A DNA stretch of 64,000 nt from Nectonema munidae (taxonomy: Eukaryota; Nematomorpha; Nectonematoida; Nectonematidae). The translations under genes and the position numbers were made by a program. Numbering within the stretch: position 1 is the stretch's first letter; every line of letters begins with the position of its first letter. The stretch is from contig JAUIRK010000905.1 of the NCBI GenBank assembly GCA_030549495.1, forward strand, positions 439,001 through 503,000, written 5' to 3'. Shown in pieces: positions 22,851 through 34,930 of this stretch. The notes under the pieces were generated by a model. It made no database searches and was not told where the DNA came from. It saw only the letters and a program-made list of their open reading frames with translations.

Positions 22851-24790
22851 CCCTATTAATGCTATGCAAAATTTGTCCGTTTAACTGCTAAAAGTGGAGG
22901 GGTGGCTTTTACTCGCTCCTTGCTTTTCTAAGATTTTAATGTTTTTTTACATAAATTTTAGTATGATATATATAATTTCAAATATTCAAAATTTAGTGGT
23001 CATGTTAATTTTTTATGAAAATAAATCGAGTCTGTCAAAAATGATTTAAATTTGCCAGCTCATATTAAAATGAAATTTTTTATTTAAATAATTATAAAAA
23101 GTTTTTAATAATTATATAATTTTTTCAAGTATGCTGATGAAGTTTTTATGTTCATTTTTTATGAAAATCAATTAAACCTGTCAAAAAAATGATTTGAATA
23201 TGATAACACATCTCAAAATTTTAATTATTATTGAAATACTTATAAAAAGTTTTATACAATTACATATATATACTCATTTTCAATTATGCTGAATTTAGTC
23301 GTGATGTTTATTTTTTATGAATATCAATAAAATCTGTTGAAAAAATATCTTGAATAAAAGCTCAGGTCAAAATTTAAATTTTTATTGAAATATTTATAAA
23401 AAAATTTTTACAAATATATACCCATTTTCATGTAGGCTGAATTTAGTGGCGATTTTTTTTATTCATGATAATCCATCAAACTTGTTAAAATATGATGTGA
23501 ATATGACAGCTCATGTCCAAATTTAAAATTTTTATTGAAATACTTATAAAATGTTTCTTACACATATATAAACATTTTCGAACTCTGCCGAATTTAGTGG
23601 TGATTTTATTTTTTATGAAAATCAATCAAGCCTGTTAAAAAATCAACCAAACGTCTCAATCAATGTCAAATATTAAAATTAAAAAAAGATTATACTTCAA
23701 AATATTTCACCTGTCATTAAATTATGTATTTCGATAGGATCTCCATCGTTTTTGCTTATAAATTCGTTATTGGCTCTTTCTTAATCTATACAATTTGTAA
23801 TTTTTCTATTCATTTTATGATAATCCTTCCTTCGTAGCTCTAATTTTATTCGAAATTTATTTTCTGAAATCTGTGTTCGAAAAAACCATTTTAAAGATAT
23901 AATTTAGAATAAACTTTATCAGATCTCTGAGTTTCCCTATTAAAGAATCTTAATGTGATCTTATGCTATTTTATCAATATCGTGTATTTATTATCCAGTG
24001 ATAGAAACAGATATTCATTCTAAATATTTGTCAACCAATCCCAGTTCAACATTTTTTGTCATGAAATGTTTCATGATGTTCAATTACAAAAGTTTTCCAC
24101 CTTCATCATCTAAAATAGCCTATCTTTCACACCAAAGGAAAAAGATGGTCAAATCTAATTCAAATTATAAAATTTACCCAATAAAGACTAAATTGCACAT
24201 ATTGGCATCTCTGACAGATTTGATAACTCTGATCGATTGAAATTTATTAGATTTATTAGATTGATCTTAATGAAATATTAATTGAAATCTTAGCCAATGA
24301 TTTAAAAGTTTATTCATTTGCAAACGAGGAAATTCTTGTTAAAACACGGAAGGTTGGATCATTACACCACTTCTTAGTTCATTGGAACATGGTAGATCTT
24401 CAATTATGTCAAGATAATCATTTCTTAAAAGTAATAGCTTTTCATTTAACTAATTTAAATTAATTTTTTTATTTTTTTTATTTATTTATTTATTTTCAGA
24501 TATTTTCAGAACATAAGTCTAAAAATTAAACTTGCATTGTCGATTTGATATAAAAAAAGATATTTTATTTTAAATTTCAAAAATATTTTTATAGATAGTT
24601 TTCAGACGTAAACCGTACATTTGTGTGACAGTTTCAGATATTTTTAACCCTTAAATGGAAAATCTGTGTAAAGAAATGAAACCAGCATGTTTGATTTGGT
24701 ATAAAAATATATATTTCATGCAAAATTTGATTGGAGGCAAATTTTAGATGTATACCGCCAAAAAACTAATTAGAGACAAAGCGAAACCGA
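22851..24790 (-). mobile_element. TTAA-type element, copy C (left end not found)
   Basis: The terminus CCCTATTAATGC at 22851 is preceded by GTAA, probably a decayed TTAA. Next come about five ~150-bp units (22990-23670; key GTCAAAAA/CTGTCAAAA blocks), then a central block (23980-24430), then about two units of the second array type (24500-24760, TTGATTTGGTATAAAA...TTTCATGCAAAA). It is the inverse of the element at 27314-29755, with shorter left-type array. A short ORF in the central block (23998-24240) has a counterpart in the other copy. Confidence 0.65.
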
Positions 24791-27309
24791 AATCACTTAT
24801 TAACTTAGATCTTAGCATGTTTGTATTGAAACATAATTGTTTTACCGCCGGATGCCCTTCCTGACGCTAAGCATTTTGTATTAAGAATTAAAAACCTTTA
24901 GCCTTTGCTCTTTCACAAGCTTAAAACACCAATGCAGAGGTAATTTGAAATTAGAGTTATTTTCTCCTAGAACAACTGCTGTAGCTACAAGCTTGTTCTC
25001 CCCGAGGCTAAAGGTCAGAGCGCCTTTTCTCGCTTTTTACCTATATATGATTTAGTTTAAAACAACTCCGTTACGTGAAGGCAGATCTGGAGATTTGCTG
25101 TAAGAGACTATTTGAGTTGCTTGCCATTGAGATGTTTCATGAAGAACAAAAGCCTATCCTTATTCCCTGCCTCGGCTAACAGCCTTGGAGGCTGAATCAA
25201 TTATTGCCTATAATAAATCAATCAAATGATGTTCTAATCGCATTATGCGTCCTCTTCGGTCATACAAACTATCATGGAAATGAATTCAGCTGTCTCTAAA
25301 CTACTTGATTATCTTGAATCATAACTGTCCTTAAAACCTATTTATAAAAACAAAAAAATCTCTGTTTTATGTTCTAATAAAATTTTTGTTTCTAGAGATA
25401 TATTGGTTTCATTTTTTGCAAGTTAAAGAATTTTTTTTTGTCTAGCTGGAAATAAAATACAATAATAATTGGAATTTAATCTTTTAATTATATGTGGGTG
25501 GAAAATAGCGAAAATTGAGCGAGCAAGAATTTAGTATCTCTATTTGAATTTTCACAAACAAAAGACTCAGTGAAAAGCTTTGAAAGAAAAGTTGGAAATC
25601 GTTTTCGAGAAGAATAGTTGAATGCATCATCTGTTAAATCTTTCATGTTTTGTTCCTAGAGTTTAAATCCTATCTCAAATAGAGGTATTATTCGCTCAAA
25701 GGCGGAGGTATCGCCAGATTAATCACACCCATTGCCTCATTTTTTATTTTTTTTAATTATTTTTTTTCCTAAGTCTAATATGAGTTTTTCTTGAACTGCA
25801 TCACTGTATATTAGGATACTTTATAACGCGACAACCGACTTTAAAACCACCCTCGAATTAATACTTTTTTCTTATAGATGATAAAAAAAATTCCTAAATG
25901 CAGCATCAACTTTCAAATTCTGTTAATCCAACACTCAATAATTGCTGACGTTACGTCCAAAATCTTACTAAACAGACATATCTATTCACACAATTCTACC
26001 AAGATTACTTGATTGCATAGGATAAAGATAAATATAGCACCAATTCATTGCGGCCGTTGTGATACTCATCCGTCTATCCAAAAATTTTCATGTATTCATT
26101 TTCTAGCTCAAGAAGTATAAATGGCGTAAAATTTCCGAACAAAAAATGAGTAAGGACTTGAAAAGAATTTTAACGCAAATCGTAAAAAAAATAAGGAATA
26201 CACGATACCTTGAACTTTTCCATAATGTATTTTTTTACAAATTTTTTACGTTTGTTTGCAAAAAAATGAAAAATCAGACTAGTTTTTATATATTGAGTAG
26301 TAGTTTTTGATGAATAATTAGTTCCTCTATGTCAGTGATTAGGTTTAGTGTCAGGTATACAAGAAACTCAAGGTTCTGGTCTAATCTGTTTGATGCAAAG
26401 AGGTGTGTTTACGATTTGCCAATAAAAAAAGATTCTACCTACTTGCAGATATAGCTAGATAGCAAAATAAGAACACAATGCTTGAGGGACATTACAAGAC
26501 ATTTAGAGCATAAGAGACTTTTTTATTATAATCTTAAAATTTCATGGAAAAGTTATTACAGTTAAGTGTTTAGAAAATGCTCATTACAAACACACCACCA
26601 TTTTTTCCTCATAAAGGAATCCTTTTTTTGATATGTGCGGCAATCGTAACATGATTTATACAAATTCTGTAGAATTTATAATGAATTCAACTTTAATTTA
26701 TTTTTCCTACATTTTTGTACCAAGAGAAATTTAAATTTTATGTCAAACAATTGCGCCCTAATTTTTAGTTTTCTACTAATTTATAATTTGTCTATACCAT
26801 TGATTTTTTTTCAAAAATGCTTAGCCATTAGCGAATGAAATAATTGCATTTTAAATTAACTTTTAAAAGAACCTAAGTGTTGAGGCTGCCAATATCTCGA
26901 GAGTTAGAGCAATTAACCGCCGGTCAGCTTCAGAAGACATTTTGATTTTATTTATCTACACCCGATTTGACGCTTATTAGCATAACTACTGATTCTTCCA
27001 TGTTTATGTTTTTTTGAAATTTTGACTAGTGATCATCAAAACCGTTTCATTTTTTTGAATATTTCCTTGAAATGTATTCCACCAAAGATTAAAAATTTAA
27101 ATAAATTCTTCTAGATTTTAAGGCTTATGTAAATTCAAATCCTAAAGTGTTCTTTCTTAAATACTTAAAAAACACAGCATTTAAATAATTTCACATTATC
27201 CCACACTTCAGGTAAGCTATAACATTTTGAAGTAATATTTTGGTAGTTTCAACAAAATTAATTTTTATTTTCTAATTTAAAGTGGCATAATCAAGAGGAA
27301 TTCAAAGCA
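24791..27309. other. Mostly unrecognised; one conserved-looking repeat fragment
   Basis: At 24838-24865 the sequence TTTTACCGCCGGATGCCCTT followed by CCTGACGC resembles a motif I have seen in many animal repeats. The following ~350 bp (to 25240) is less AT-rich and may be an eroded SINE or similar. No other feature was recognised to 27309. Confidence 0.3.
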
Positions 27310-27389
27310 TTAACCCTATTAGTGCTAGGGCATAAAACGCCCCCCTAAAAAGTAATTGTACAAAATTTGTTGAAGCATATCCCTTCAAA

Positions 27390-28400
27390 TTTCATGGCTT
27401 TTTCTAAAATCGCTAGTTGCATCTTTTGATACCATTTTCATGGTATAGTTTATATATTTAATTTTTTCAATTATTATGACTACTTTTTTGCAAATGTCAA
27501 TCAAAATTTTGATTGATTAGAATATATCTAATAAAATATTCCTTCAAATTTTACATAAAATATATGTTTTTATACTAAATCGGCCATGCTGGTTTCATTT
27601 CTGGACTCATTTTTTACATTCAGGATTTGAAAATACCTATAAGTATTAATCAAATTTGCGCTTTACTTCTAAAAATTGTCTCCAAAAACATTCCTTCAAA
27701 TTTTACATAAAATGTTATATACTAAATCGGTAATGCTGGTTTCATTTCTGGGTTCATTTTTTACATTTAGGATTTGAAAAACCTATAAGTGTTCATCAAA
27801 TTTGCGGTTTACTTCTAAAAATTGTCTCCAATAACATTCATTCTAATTTTACAATGAAATATTTAAATACCAAATCGATCATGATATTTTCATTTTTGAA
27901 CTCATCTTTTATATTTAGAGGTCTTAAAAAATCTGTCAATGTCAATCAAATTTGTGGTTTACTACTGAAAACTATCTCCAAATATATTCTCTCTAATTTT
28001 ACATGAAATATAGGTTTTTATACCAAATCAACCATGTTAGTTTTACTTCTGAAATCAGTTTTTGCATTTAGAGGTTTCAAAATATCCGTCAGTGTCAATC
28101 AAATTTGCAGTTTGCGTCGGAAAACTATCTCCCCAAATATTCATTCTAATTTTAGATGAAATATATGATGTCTAAAAGTATTAATTCTATTTACGTCTAA
28201 TGTCTACAAAAATATTTTTGATATTTAAATAAAATATCTGTTTTTATGGCAAATGGAAGATGCTCGTTTCATTTTTGGACTCAGGTTTGGCATTTATGGT
28301 TTTAAAATATCTAAAAGCTTCAATCAGGTTTGCGGTTTACTTCTAGATATTGCCTTCAAAAATATCTTCAAAAAATGTGTATGTTTACTAAATGGAAGAT
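27390..28400 (+). repeat. Tandem array, ~150-bp units, left type
   Basis: Unit starts of the ATTCCTTCAAATTTTAC/ATTCATTCTAATTTTAC type occur near 27538, 27690, 27836, 27985 and 28139, with degenerate units on both sides. Units have diverged by many substitutions, so the array is not recent. Confidence 0.75.
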
Positions 28401-29059
28401 CTATCATGTTCTAATGAACTAGGAAGTGGTTTAATTATATACTTCAAAAAAGATTTTGACTGTGAAAAAGAAGTTCCTCTTTTACAAATGAAAAATATTT
28501 AAATCTATAGCTTATCATTTAGGATTACAATTATCATTTAACTAAGATGGATAGGAAATCTGAAAATTTAGAATAAGTCAAATTTATCAAAAATGGCACA
28601 GATGCCAATCTGTGAGAATTTAGTCACTATAAAGATATTTTTTAATTTAAATTAAATTTGTCCATCTTTTTCCTGAAAGAGAGAATCTTTTAGATGAAGA
28701 AGGTGGACAATTTTTTGTAATTGAACAATGAACATCACGAAAGATTCATCAGAAAAAAAAACCTTTGACCTGAGATTGGTTGACAAATATTCAGGCCTGA
28801 TAATAAAATACACGATACTGATAAAAAAAAAGCCTAAAATCATCAAGAAATTTAAGAGAGGAAAAAAACTTTAAAAAGTTTTTCAAACACACATCGAAGA
28901 AAATATATTTCTAATGAAAAAAAAGAGCTACCGAATTTGTAGCCAAAAAGATGGAGGTCTTATCTAGAAACATAATTTACTGATAAATGAAATATTTTGA
29001 GTTTATTAAACACCTAAAGTTGGTTTATAAAATAAATTAAGAAAATAATTACCAGAGAA

Positions 29060-29640
29060 ATACAGAAAGTATATGTTATTTTGAAGTTTATATATTTGAC
29101 ATTGATTTACAGGTTTAATAGATTTTTTGACAGGTTTAATTGATTTCATAAAAATGAACATCATCATTAAATTCTACATACTTAAAAATGGGTATATATG
29201 TATAAAAAACTTTTTATAAGAATTTGATAATCTTTTTAAGATAAATATATTTTTTGTCAGGTTTCATAGATTTTCATAAAAAATGAATAAGACAACTGAA
29301 TTTAGCATGCTTTAAAATGGGTATATATGTGTAAAAAACTTTATATAATTATTTAGATAAAAAGTTTTTTTTGAGATGAGCTGTCATATGTAAATCAATT
29401 TTTTGACAGGTTTGATTGATTTTCATAAAAAATGAATATCACCTCTGAATTCAGCATACTTGAAAATGGGTAAATATATGTAAAAAACTTTTAACAATTA
29501 TTTCAACAAAAAGTTCTTTTTTGAGATGAGCTGTCAAATATATATCAATTTTTTTTAACAGGTTTAATTTATTTTGATAAAAAAAATTGACATCACCACT
29601 GAATTCAGCATAGTTGAAATATATAACATTAAAAATATTT
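29060..29640 (+). repeat. Tandem array, 120-155-bp units, right type
   Basis: Four units keyed by GACAGGTTT(A/G)ATTGATTT and TTGAAAATGGGTA near 29138, 29257, 29404 and 29558. Related units occur at 5620-5900, 7100-7212, 10737-10830 and, inverted, 22990-23670. Confidence 0.75.
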
Positions 29641-29907
29641 TTAAAAACTTATTATATCTGAGAAAAATAGAGGAGGGGAGGGGGGGGGGACAAATAACTT
29701 CTAAAACTTTACGCGCCAGCATTTGAGCGGACAAATTTAGCCCAGCACTATAGGGTTAAAAACAAAAAATTTTGTTATCAAAATAAAATTATTTCTGGAA
29801 TAAAAGCAAACTGCTATAATTTAACCGATTTGCGTGTATTACATTTTACTTCAGATGATTACTTCCAATAAGAGCTTTCAAATAGGAGATCTATCAATAC
29901 GGTGGAG

Positions 29908-30199
29908 CAGTGGCGGATCCAGAAATTTCTTATAGGGGAGGGGGACGAAATCTATTTAATTTTTTTGCAATTTTGCTAAAAGTCTTCAGAGAATACGACA
30001 GCTGTATTATGTGTTTTAGAATCACTAATTACCTGTTTTCATATTTTTAACATTATTTTGCCATGAATAAATTGCAAAAATTTATTTTTTATACATGTAA
30101 GGGTATACATTAGTAAGGGTAATTTTCGAAGCCATTTTTCAAAGGAGGGGGGGGGGGTGAGTATAGGCCCATGAGGCCTCCCTCTTGGATCCGCCACTG
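29908..30199. mobile_element. hAT MITE (CAGTGGCGGATCCA ends)
   Basis: 292 bp with inverted ends CAGTGGCGGATCCAGA and, from the right, CAGTGGCGGATCCAAG. It is flanked by a perfect 8-bp duplication CGGTGGAG (29900-29907 and 30200-30207). It carries an 11-G run at 30147-30157. Perfect flanks and ends indicate a recent insertion. Confidence 0.85.
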
Positions 30200-30207
30200 C
30201 GGTGGAG

Positions 30208-32220
30208 GTTATCTAATGTAATTCTTTCATCTTCAAATCCAAGCATAAATAAAATTGAAGTGTATCTAATCAGTTTTTATAGACTAACACGTTCATTTAT
30301 AATGAAATTTTTTAAATTGTTTTTAACATCTTTTATTTATCAAGTTAAAATTTTCATCCAGAAAATCGGGAGGTAAAAACAAATTCAGACAGATATTGGA
30401 TTCGTATTTCTTTTGCAATCATCTTTCACATCACATGAAACTACGGGCATTTCAAACATTAATGTTTCTGAGCATATCTTCAGTTTTTGTAGATGAAAAG
30501 AGTGCTGCGTAGAATTTATAATTCAATAATTAGCACATCATGTTGTTCTGAAATCGATGAAGAAAGAGAAATTTGTGAAAATGAATCAGGGCATCAAAAA
30601 GCACCAGAACTTTAATTTAAATTATTATTAGAGCTCTTCATTTTTAAAATCTCTTATCATCAGAAATGAAAATGAATAAATGGTATTTTTCCCTGGATGA
30701 TAATTATACTTTAAATCAGGTATAATATAAAATTTATAACTTATTATCTTTATGTTCATAAAAATTTTTTTTATTTGGATGGGTCTTTGTCTTTTCCAAT
30801 CTCTTTTTATTCATAAGAAACGGAAAAAATTGAGTAGTTTATTTAGAAAAATCAAATTTTCAGTACTGAAAAATAAATTCTTGAATTAATGAAAAAAATT
30901 ATCCTCAACCTATTATAGTTTCACACGTGCTTGAAAAAGGATTGACGATAATCCGAAATTAGTTCTACACTAATTTTTTTCTTTTTAAACCCAAGCTATT
31001 TTTTTCATTCCAATGTTTTTATTACGGAACAAACTATTAACATCGCATATTTTAAAGCAAATAAAAATCTTGAAACAAAATTAAAACAAGATTGAAATTT
31101 CACAATGCTCATTTGAAAATAATTGAAATGAAGAGGAACTTATATGTGATACTTATGACGCAAGACAAGACAAATGTTGATACACTGACTAAATTAGTGA
31201 ACTGGATTTCGTTTAATAGTAAAACAATAAAAACATCGATATAACTCTTTCATGATCAGTGATCACCTACATTTTCTCCGCGTACATTACTTCTGTTTTT
31301 CACATAAGCAATGGGAAAAAACTCTTGTAAACATAATTTGAAAGGTGAATGAGTACTAGTTTTTTTTTATTAAATAGGGTCTTATGAATCTTTTGTTTAG
31401 ACGTAGGATTCCAAACGATTTTGTCACAATAGATGAACAACTTCTAAGGTATTGAGAAAGCGGTTCAATCAGAGTTTTTGATTCAAATAAACGTGGTAAA
31501 TGGGCCATAAATTTTTACCACATAAATGGTTCCAGACTTTTTGTGTATTGTCACCTGAAATTTGTATTTCGAATTGTAGTGACTTTGTATGCTTCAAAAG
31601 AGGAGAAACAACCAAACAGTTAGTTTTGAATGCTTATATCTATTCCTGCCCTACATTCCTACATCTATTCCTATCCGAACATGAATTATTTTTGATAGGT
31701 TTTTCATTATCTATGTTTATGGGTTTTACAGTATTCATTTTCTTTTCTTGGAACATTAAAATCATCAAGAAGATGAGTTCTTTACGCTTTCAAAAAAAAC
31801 TTTAATTAAGAAGGTTTTCATGAATATAAATCTCGAATAATATACAGCCAACGTTCTTCCCTCGTTGCATATATCGTTAAAAATCACTCTCATATAAATT
31901 TCACGGCAATTCTCATCATGAGCAATCAACACTACGGTCCAAACTCGTTTTAAGCGAAAAAAGAAAGCCAGTCTTTTTTGGTGTACAATCAATATAAATG
32001 TGGAGTTGACAAGCGAATAAAATGTGTTGGAACTATACTACATACAGCTGTACCCGCATATGCCCAATAGCTCTAATTTCTAATTATTTGGACATGACTA
32101 CATCAATCATTGTTATGAATAACTCATTTTAATCATATTCCTCAGTATGTGGTGGTCGTAAGCTGAAAATGCAATGAAAATCAGACTGCAATCTACATCA
32201 ATACTTACAATTCTTGCACT
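30208..32220. other. MON1 3' flank, nothing firm
   Basis: No recognised gene. Open pieces at 31500-31805 (plus) and 31765-31992 (minus, VWTVVLIAHDENCREIYMR) resemble no family I know. A GTAAGT donor-like site at about 32203 and an acceptor-like CATTTTCAG near 32160 bracket a ~46-nt sequence just past the MON1 stop, possibly a 3' UTR intron or chance. Confidence 0.3.
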
Positions 32221-32310
32221 TTATAGGTATTCGGAAAAAGCTAAAGAAACTGCTGGTTCATCATCAAGAGGTCCTTTATAATCTGTAAACCAATGTTCGT
32301 AAAATATATC
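32221..32310 (-). CDS. MON1: MON1 last exon
   Basis: Acceptor CAGACTTAG at 32319-32311; 29 codons plus TAA in phase 0 after the exon at 34793-34930. It reads WFTDYKGPLDDEPAVSLAF and ends SEYL. It aligns with the MON1 segment around YSPL.TK..AVSAI..L. The usual end (about WIRKEEDRLFILTPLTY) is missing, so the protein stops some 17 residues early. An alternative ending spliced further downstream cannot be excluded. Confidence 0.55.
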   Translation of the reverse strand, partial: DIFYEHWFTDYKGPLDDEPAVSLAFSEYL

Positions 32311-34792
32311 CTAAGTCTGAAAAGAACCATCTGAAGTTATATGTGTACAATTTCTTTATAATGTATATTGTTAATTTCCTTCCATTATTTAGAATTTTCA
32401 AACTTTATCACAATAAATTTCATTTTTATTAAAATCTCTGTAAGTTTTCATAAAAGGCCTAACACGGCCAATTTGATCTTTCGAGGTTTATATTTTGAAA
32501 TAGTCTGATTTATAAGGATTTTTTTTAAGAATTTTGATTTTTAACCTAATATTGATTTTAGTACCTATTTTTTATTTTCATAGTCTGCATTTTTTTTTAA
32601 TTATTTTGTAATAATAAGTATTTATATTAGAAAATGGGCACCAAAGGCCCGATCTGGTCATGCGAGAGTAGTCCAGACCTGGTAAAAATATTTTTAGGCA
32701 AAGTAGAAGAAAAAATTTTATTTTGGATAAAAATAAAATTAAATAACAAAAAAATAAAATGGAACATATTTTGCTTTAAAAGTTTGCGCGAATAATTAAA
32801 TTGAAATTGGTTTTGTAAGTAAGCGATTTTCTTCATTTTTGACATACTTAATGATACCAATATGAATTTTGTTTAGTTGTTCGACAGTTAAACAGGGCTT
32901 TAGACAACAACATAGGAAATATTGCGTAGTGCTCTAAAAATTGTAAAATATATAAAGAAAAGTAAAATATTGGTGTCTTTAGGATGTTTACACAGGCGGA
33001 CATGTGGCGTCTTAGACATCCTTGCAAAATAACATGGTTATATAATAATTGCATTTTAAACTGTCTACTAATTAATTGAATTTTTACTTCGGCTAAATAA
33101 ATCTTGTTTTTCTTCCTCTTCTTCTTCTTCAGAACTAGAGATAGCAAATAAAAAATTGGTTGGCTCTGATTCCTTATATCGAAAGACAGTGACCACTTCA
33201 TTTTCATAATAAATAAGTAAAAAAAAAGCATGGTAATTGTTTTTAAAGTATATGCCATATTTAAATTACTCTTAAATTTCTTTTGTTTTTTCAAAATTTC
33301 TCTTTTCTTTTGTGCTCATCCTTTTCTTATTCTTATTTTAATTAACTGCCCTGCTTTACAAATTATATTGGGGACAGGGGCATTCGCAAAAAACGAAGGG
33401 GGGGGGGGGGGGGGGGGGGGGAATTTGGCAAAAATCCCCAATGAATTCAAATTTTGTTTCAACAGTAGCGCAGCTAATAATATAATCAAGGTATTAATCT
33501 GCTAATAAATGCATATTTTTCCATTTATTTTCTTTCTTTTTGTAATGTTGTGGTATTTTTTCACTATCTATAAATTCTGGGGTAAGGGGGGCAAATGCCG
33601 TCCCTCCCCCTTGCCCCCTACTGCGGAGGCCGTTGATTGGGGATATATACTTTAGTATTTATAAAAGTTTTTTGAGATAAATTACATTATATTCATGATA
33701 TTAATAAAATTATTCGAATTTTTGTTTTTTCAGTATAAAATTTGTATTTAAAAAGGCAACGAGTACTTTCCGTCTTATAACTTAAGGAAAGAGTTATAAT
33801 GCTTTTCTCAAGAAATTAAGTAGGAGCAAGAGCATAGTAACTAATTTAACGGAGCTGGAGTTGAAGCTTTCATCAGCATTCTATGCAAAGTATTTATCTT
33901 TCACAAATAAATAGAAATTTTAATCTCCGAGTGTAGCAAAGGAACTCCTGACCATAATTTGGGCGATATTCTGATTTATTTATAGAATATGTTATGCGCG
34001 CTACTTATCTCTATAAATGAAGAATTATGAGATTCATAGGAAACAAAGCATCATTTTCACAGTATCCCTTCTTATGTCATATGCGTTGAGTGGAGGAGTT
34101 GTAGCTCGAATTACACTCTTTGTGTTATATTAAATTAAAGAAAGGAAAACTATAAACATTTTCAGAGGTAATTATTAAAAAAAAATTTTTTATTTAAAAG
34201 AATGTTAAAGCAAAGAATTAAGAAAGGAAAAGGGAGGTGAAAGCTGCTTCTACAATGTCTCTAGTAGCAATTAGGCAAATATTTCCTTTTTATGGGCACA
34301 TCGTTTTCATATTGCAATGCTTTCAACTAACACACAAAAAAAATTTTTTCAAAGCACACAGAAGAAGGAAATGCTGAGATTGATCAAACTAAAATTTTAT
34401 TCAGAAAAAGATTCTATGCATTACAAGAAAGTGGATTGCAATTTATAACATAAATATCGACGTTGTAAACAGGTAGAGTTATAGATAAATTTGATAATCT
34501 AACTTAAAAATTCAAAAAGGAGATCATGATTGAGTGAACAAAGTCAAAAACTTATATAAAAATGTGCTCAAAAAGTGAAATAGAGTAAAACAGATTCAAA
34601 AAGTTTTCTATAATTTATCAAATATAACTTGCTTTAAAAAAATGCATAAGATTTTAGAGTTTCGTTTAATTTTGATATTAAGGAAGATTATACAAATACA
34701 GAAGTGTATCTCTGCTAGCACAGATTGATACCTGAATAAAATGTTTATCATTTAAAATATTTTAAAGAGTTGAAGATATAACAAAAATTTAC
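32311..34792 (-). other. MON1 intron containing a MITE
   Basis: Between the last two recognised exons. Apart from the MITE at 33375-33635 I see no feature. A minus-strand piece near 33060-33260 ending in a run of glutamates looks codon-like but matches nothing. Confidence 0.45.
33375..33635. mobile_element. hAT MITE with a 24-G run
   Basis: 261 bp flanked by a perfect 8-bp duplication ATTGGGGA (33367-33374 and 33636-33643). Inverted ends CAGGGGCATTCGCA and, from the right, CAACGGCCTCCGCA. It contains 24 consecutive G at 33398-33421 near the left end and G/C-rich blocks near the right end. Confidence 0.7.
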
Positions 34793-34930
34793 CCATCCAA
34801 CAATTTGATCCATGAGGGTTGATATGTTGAAGAAATGTGTACTTGAATCAAGCATTGTGTATATCTCATAGTAAATGAGCCTATAACCGTTGAATACTCT
34901 ATCCCTTTCTCCTTCATTTGTATAAGGTAA
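34793..34930 (-). CDS. MON1: MON1 exon
   Basis: 46 codons between acceptor TTTTTATAG and donor TGG/GTAAAT. It reads LPYTNEGERDRVFNGYRLIY and ends DQIVGW, matching APYTSEEEQERLLGLYQYL ... LLAWV in vertebrate MON1. Phase 0 at both ends. Confidence 0.8.

Larger units (their letters stand above)
27314..29755 (+). mobile_element. TTAA-flanked non-autonomous element with two internal tandem arrays, copy B
   Basis: A 2442-bp element between TTAA (27310-27313) and TTAA (29756-29759). Its ends are CCCTATTAGTGCTAGGGC and, from the right, CCCTATAGTGCTGGGC. A left array at 27390-28400 has about six ~150-bp units (TTCAAATTTTACATAAAAT, then AATCGGCCATGCTGGTTTC). A central block at 28400-28900 follows, then a right array at 29060-29640 with about four units of 120-155 bp (TTGACAGGTTTGATTGAT; AATTCAGCATACTTGAAA). 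No long ORF. TTAA duplication and CCC ends fit piggyBac or Kolobok. Confidence 0.75.

Noticed and set aside
24838-25240. Host exon in a less AT-rich block
   Set aside because: No sustained frame; the start resembles a motif common in animal repeats.
27390-29640. CRISPR-like or simple satellite array
   Set aside because: Units are ~150 bp, diverged, eukaryotic in context and enclosed by the ends of one TTAA-flanked element.
33230-33505. 91-residue plus-strand ORF with a glycine run
   Set aside because: The glycine run is the 24-G tract of a hAT MITE; no other protein-like feature.
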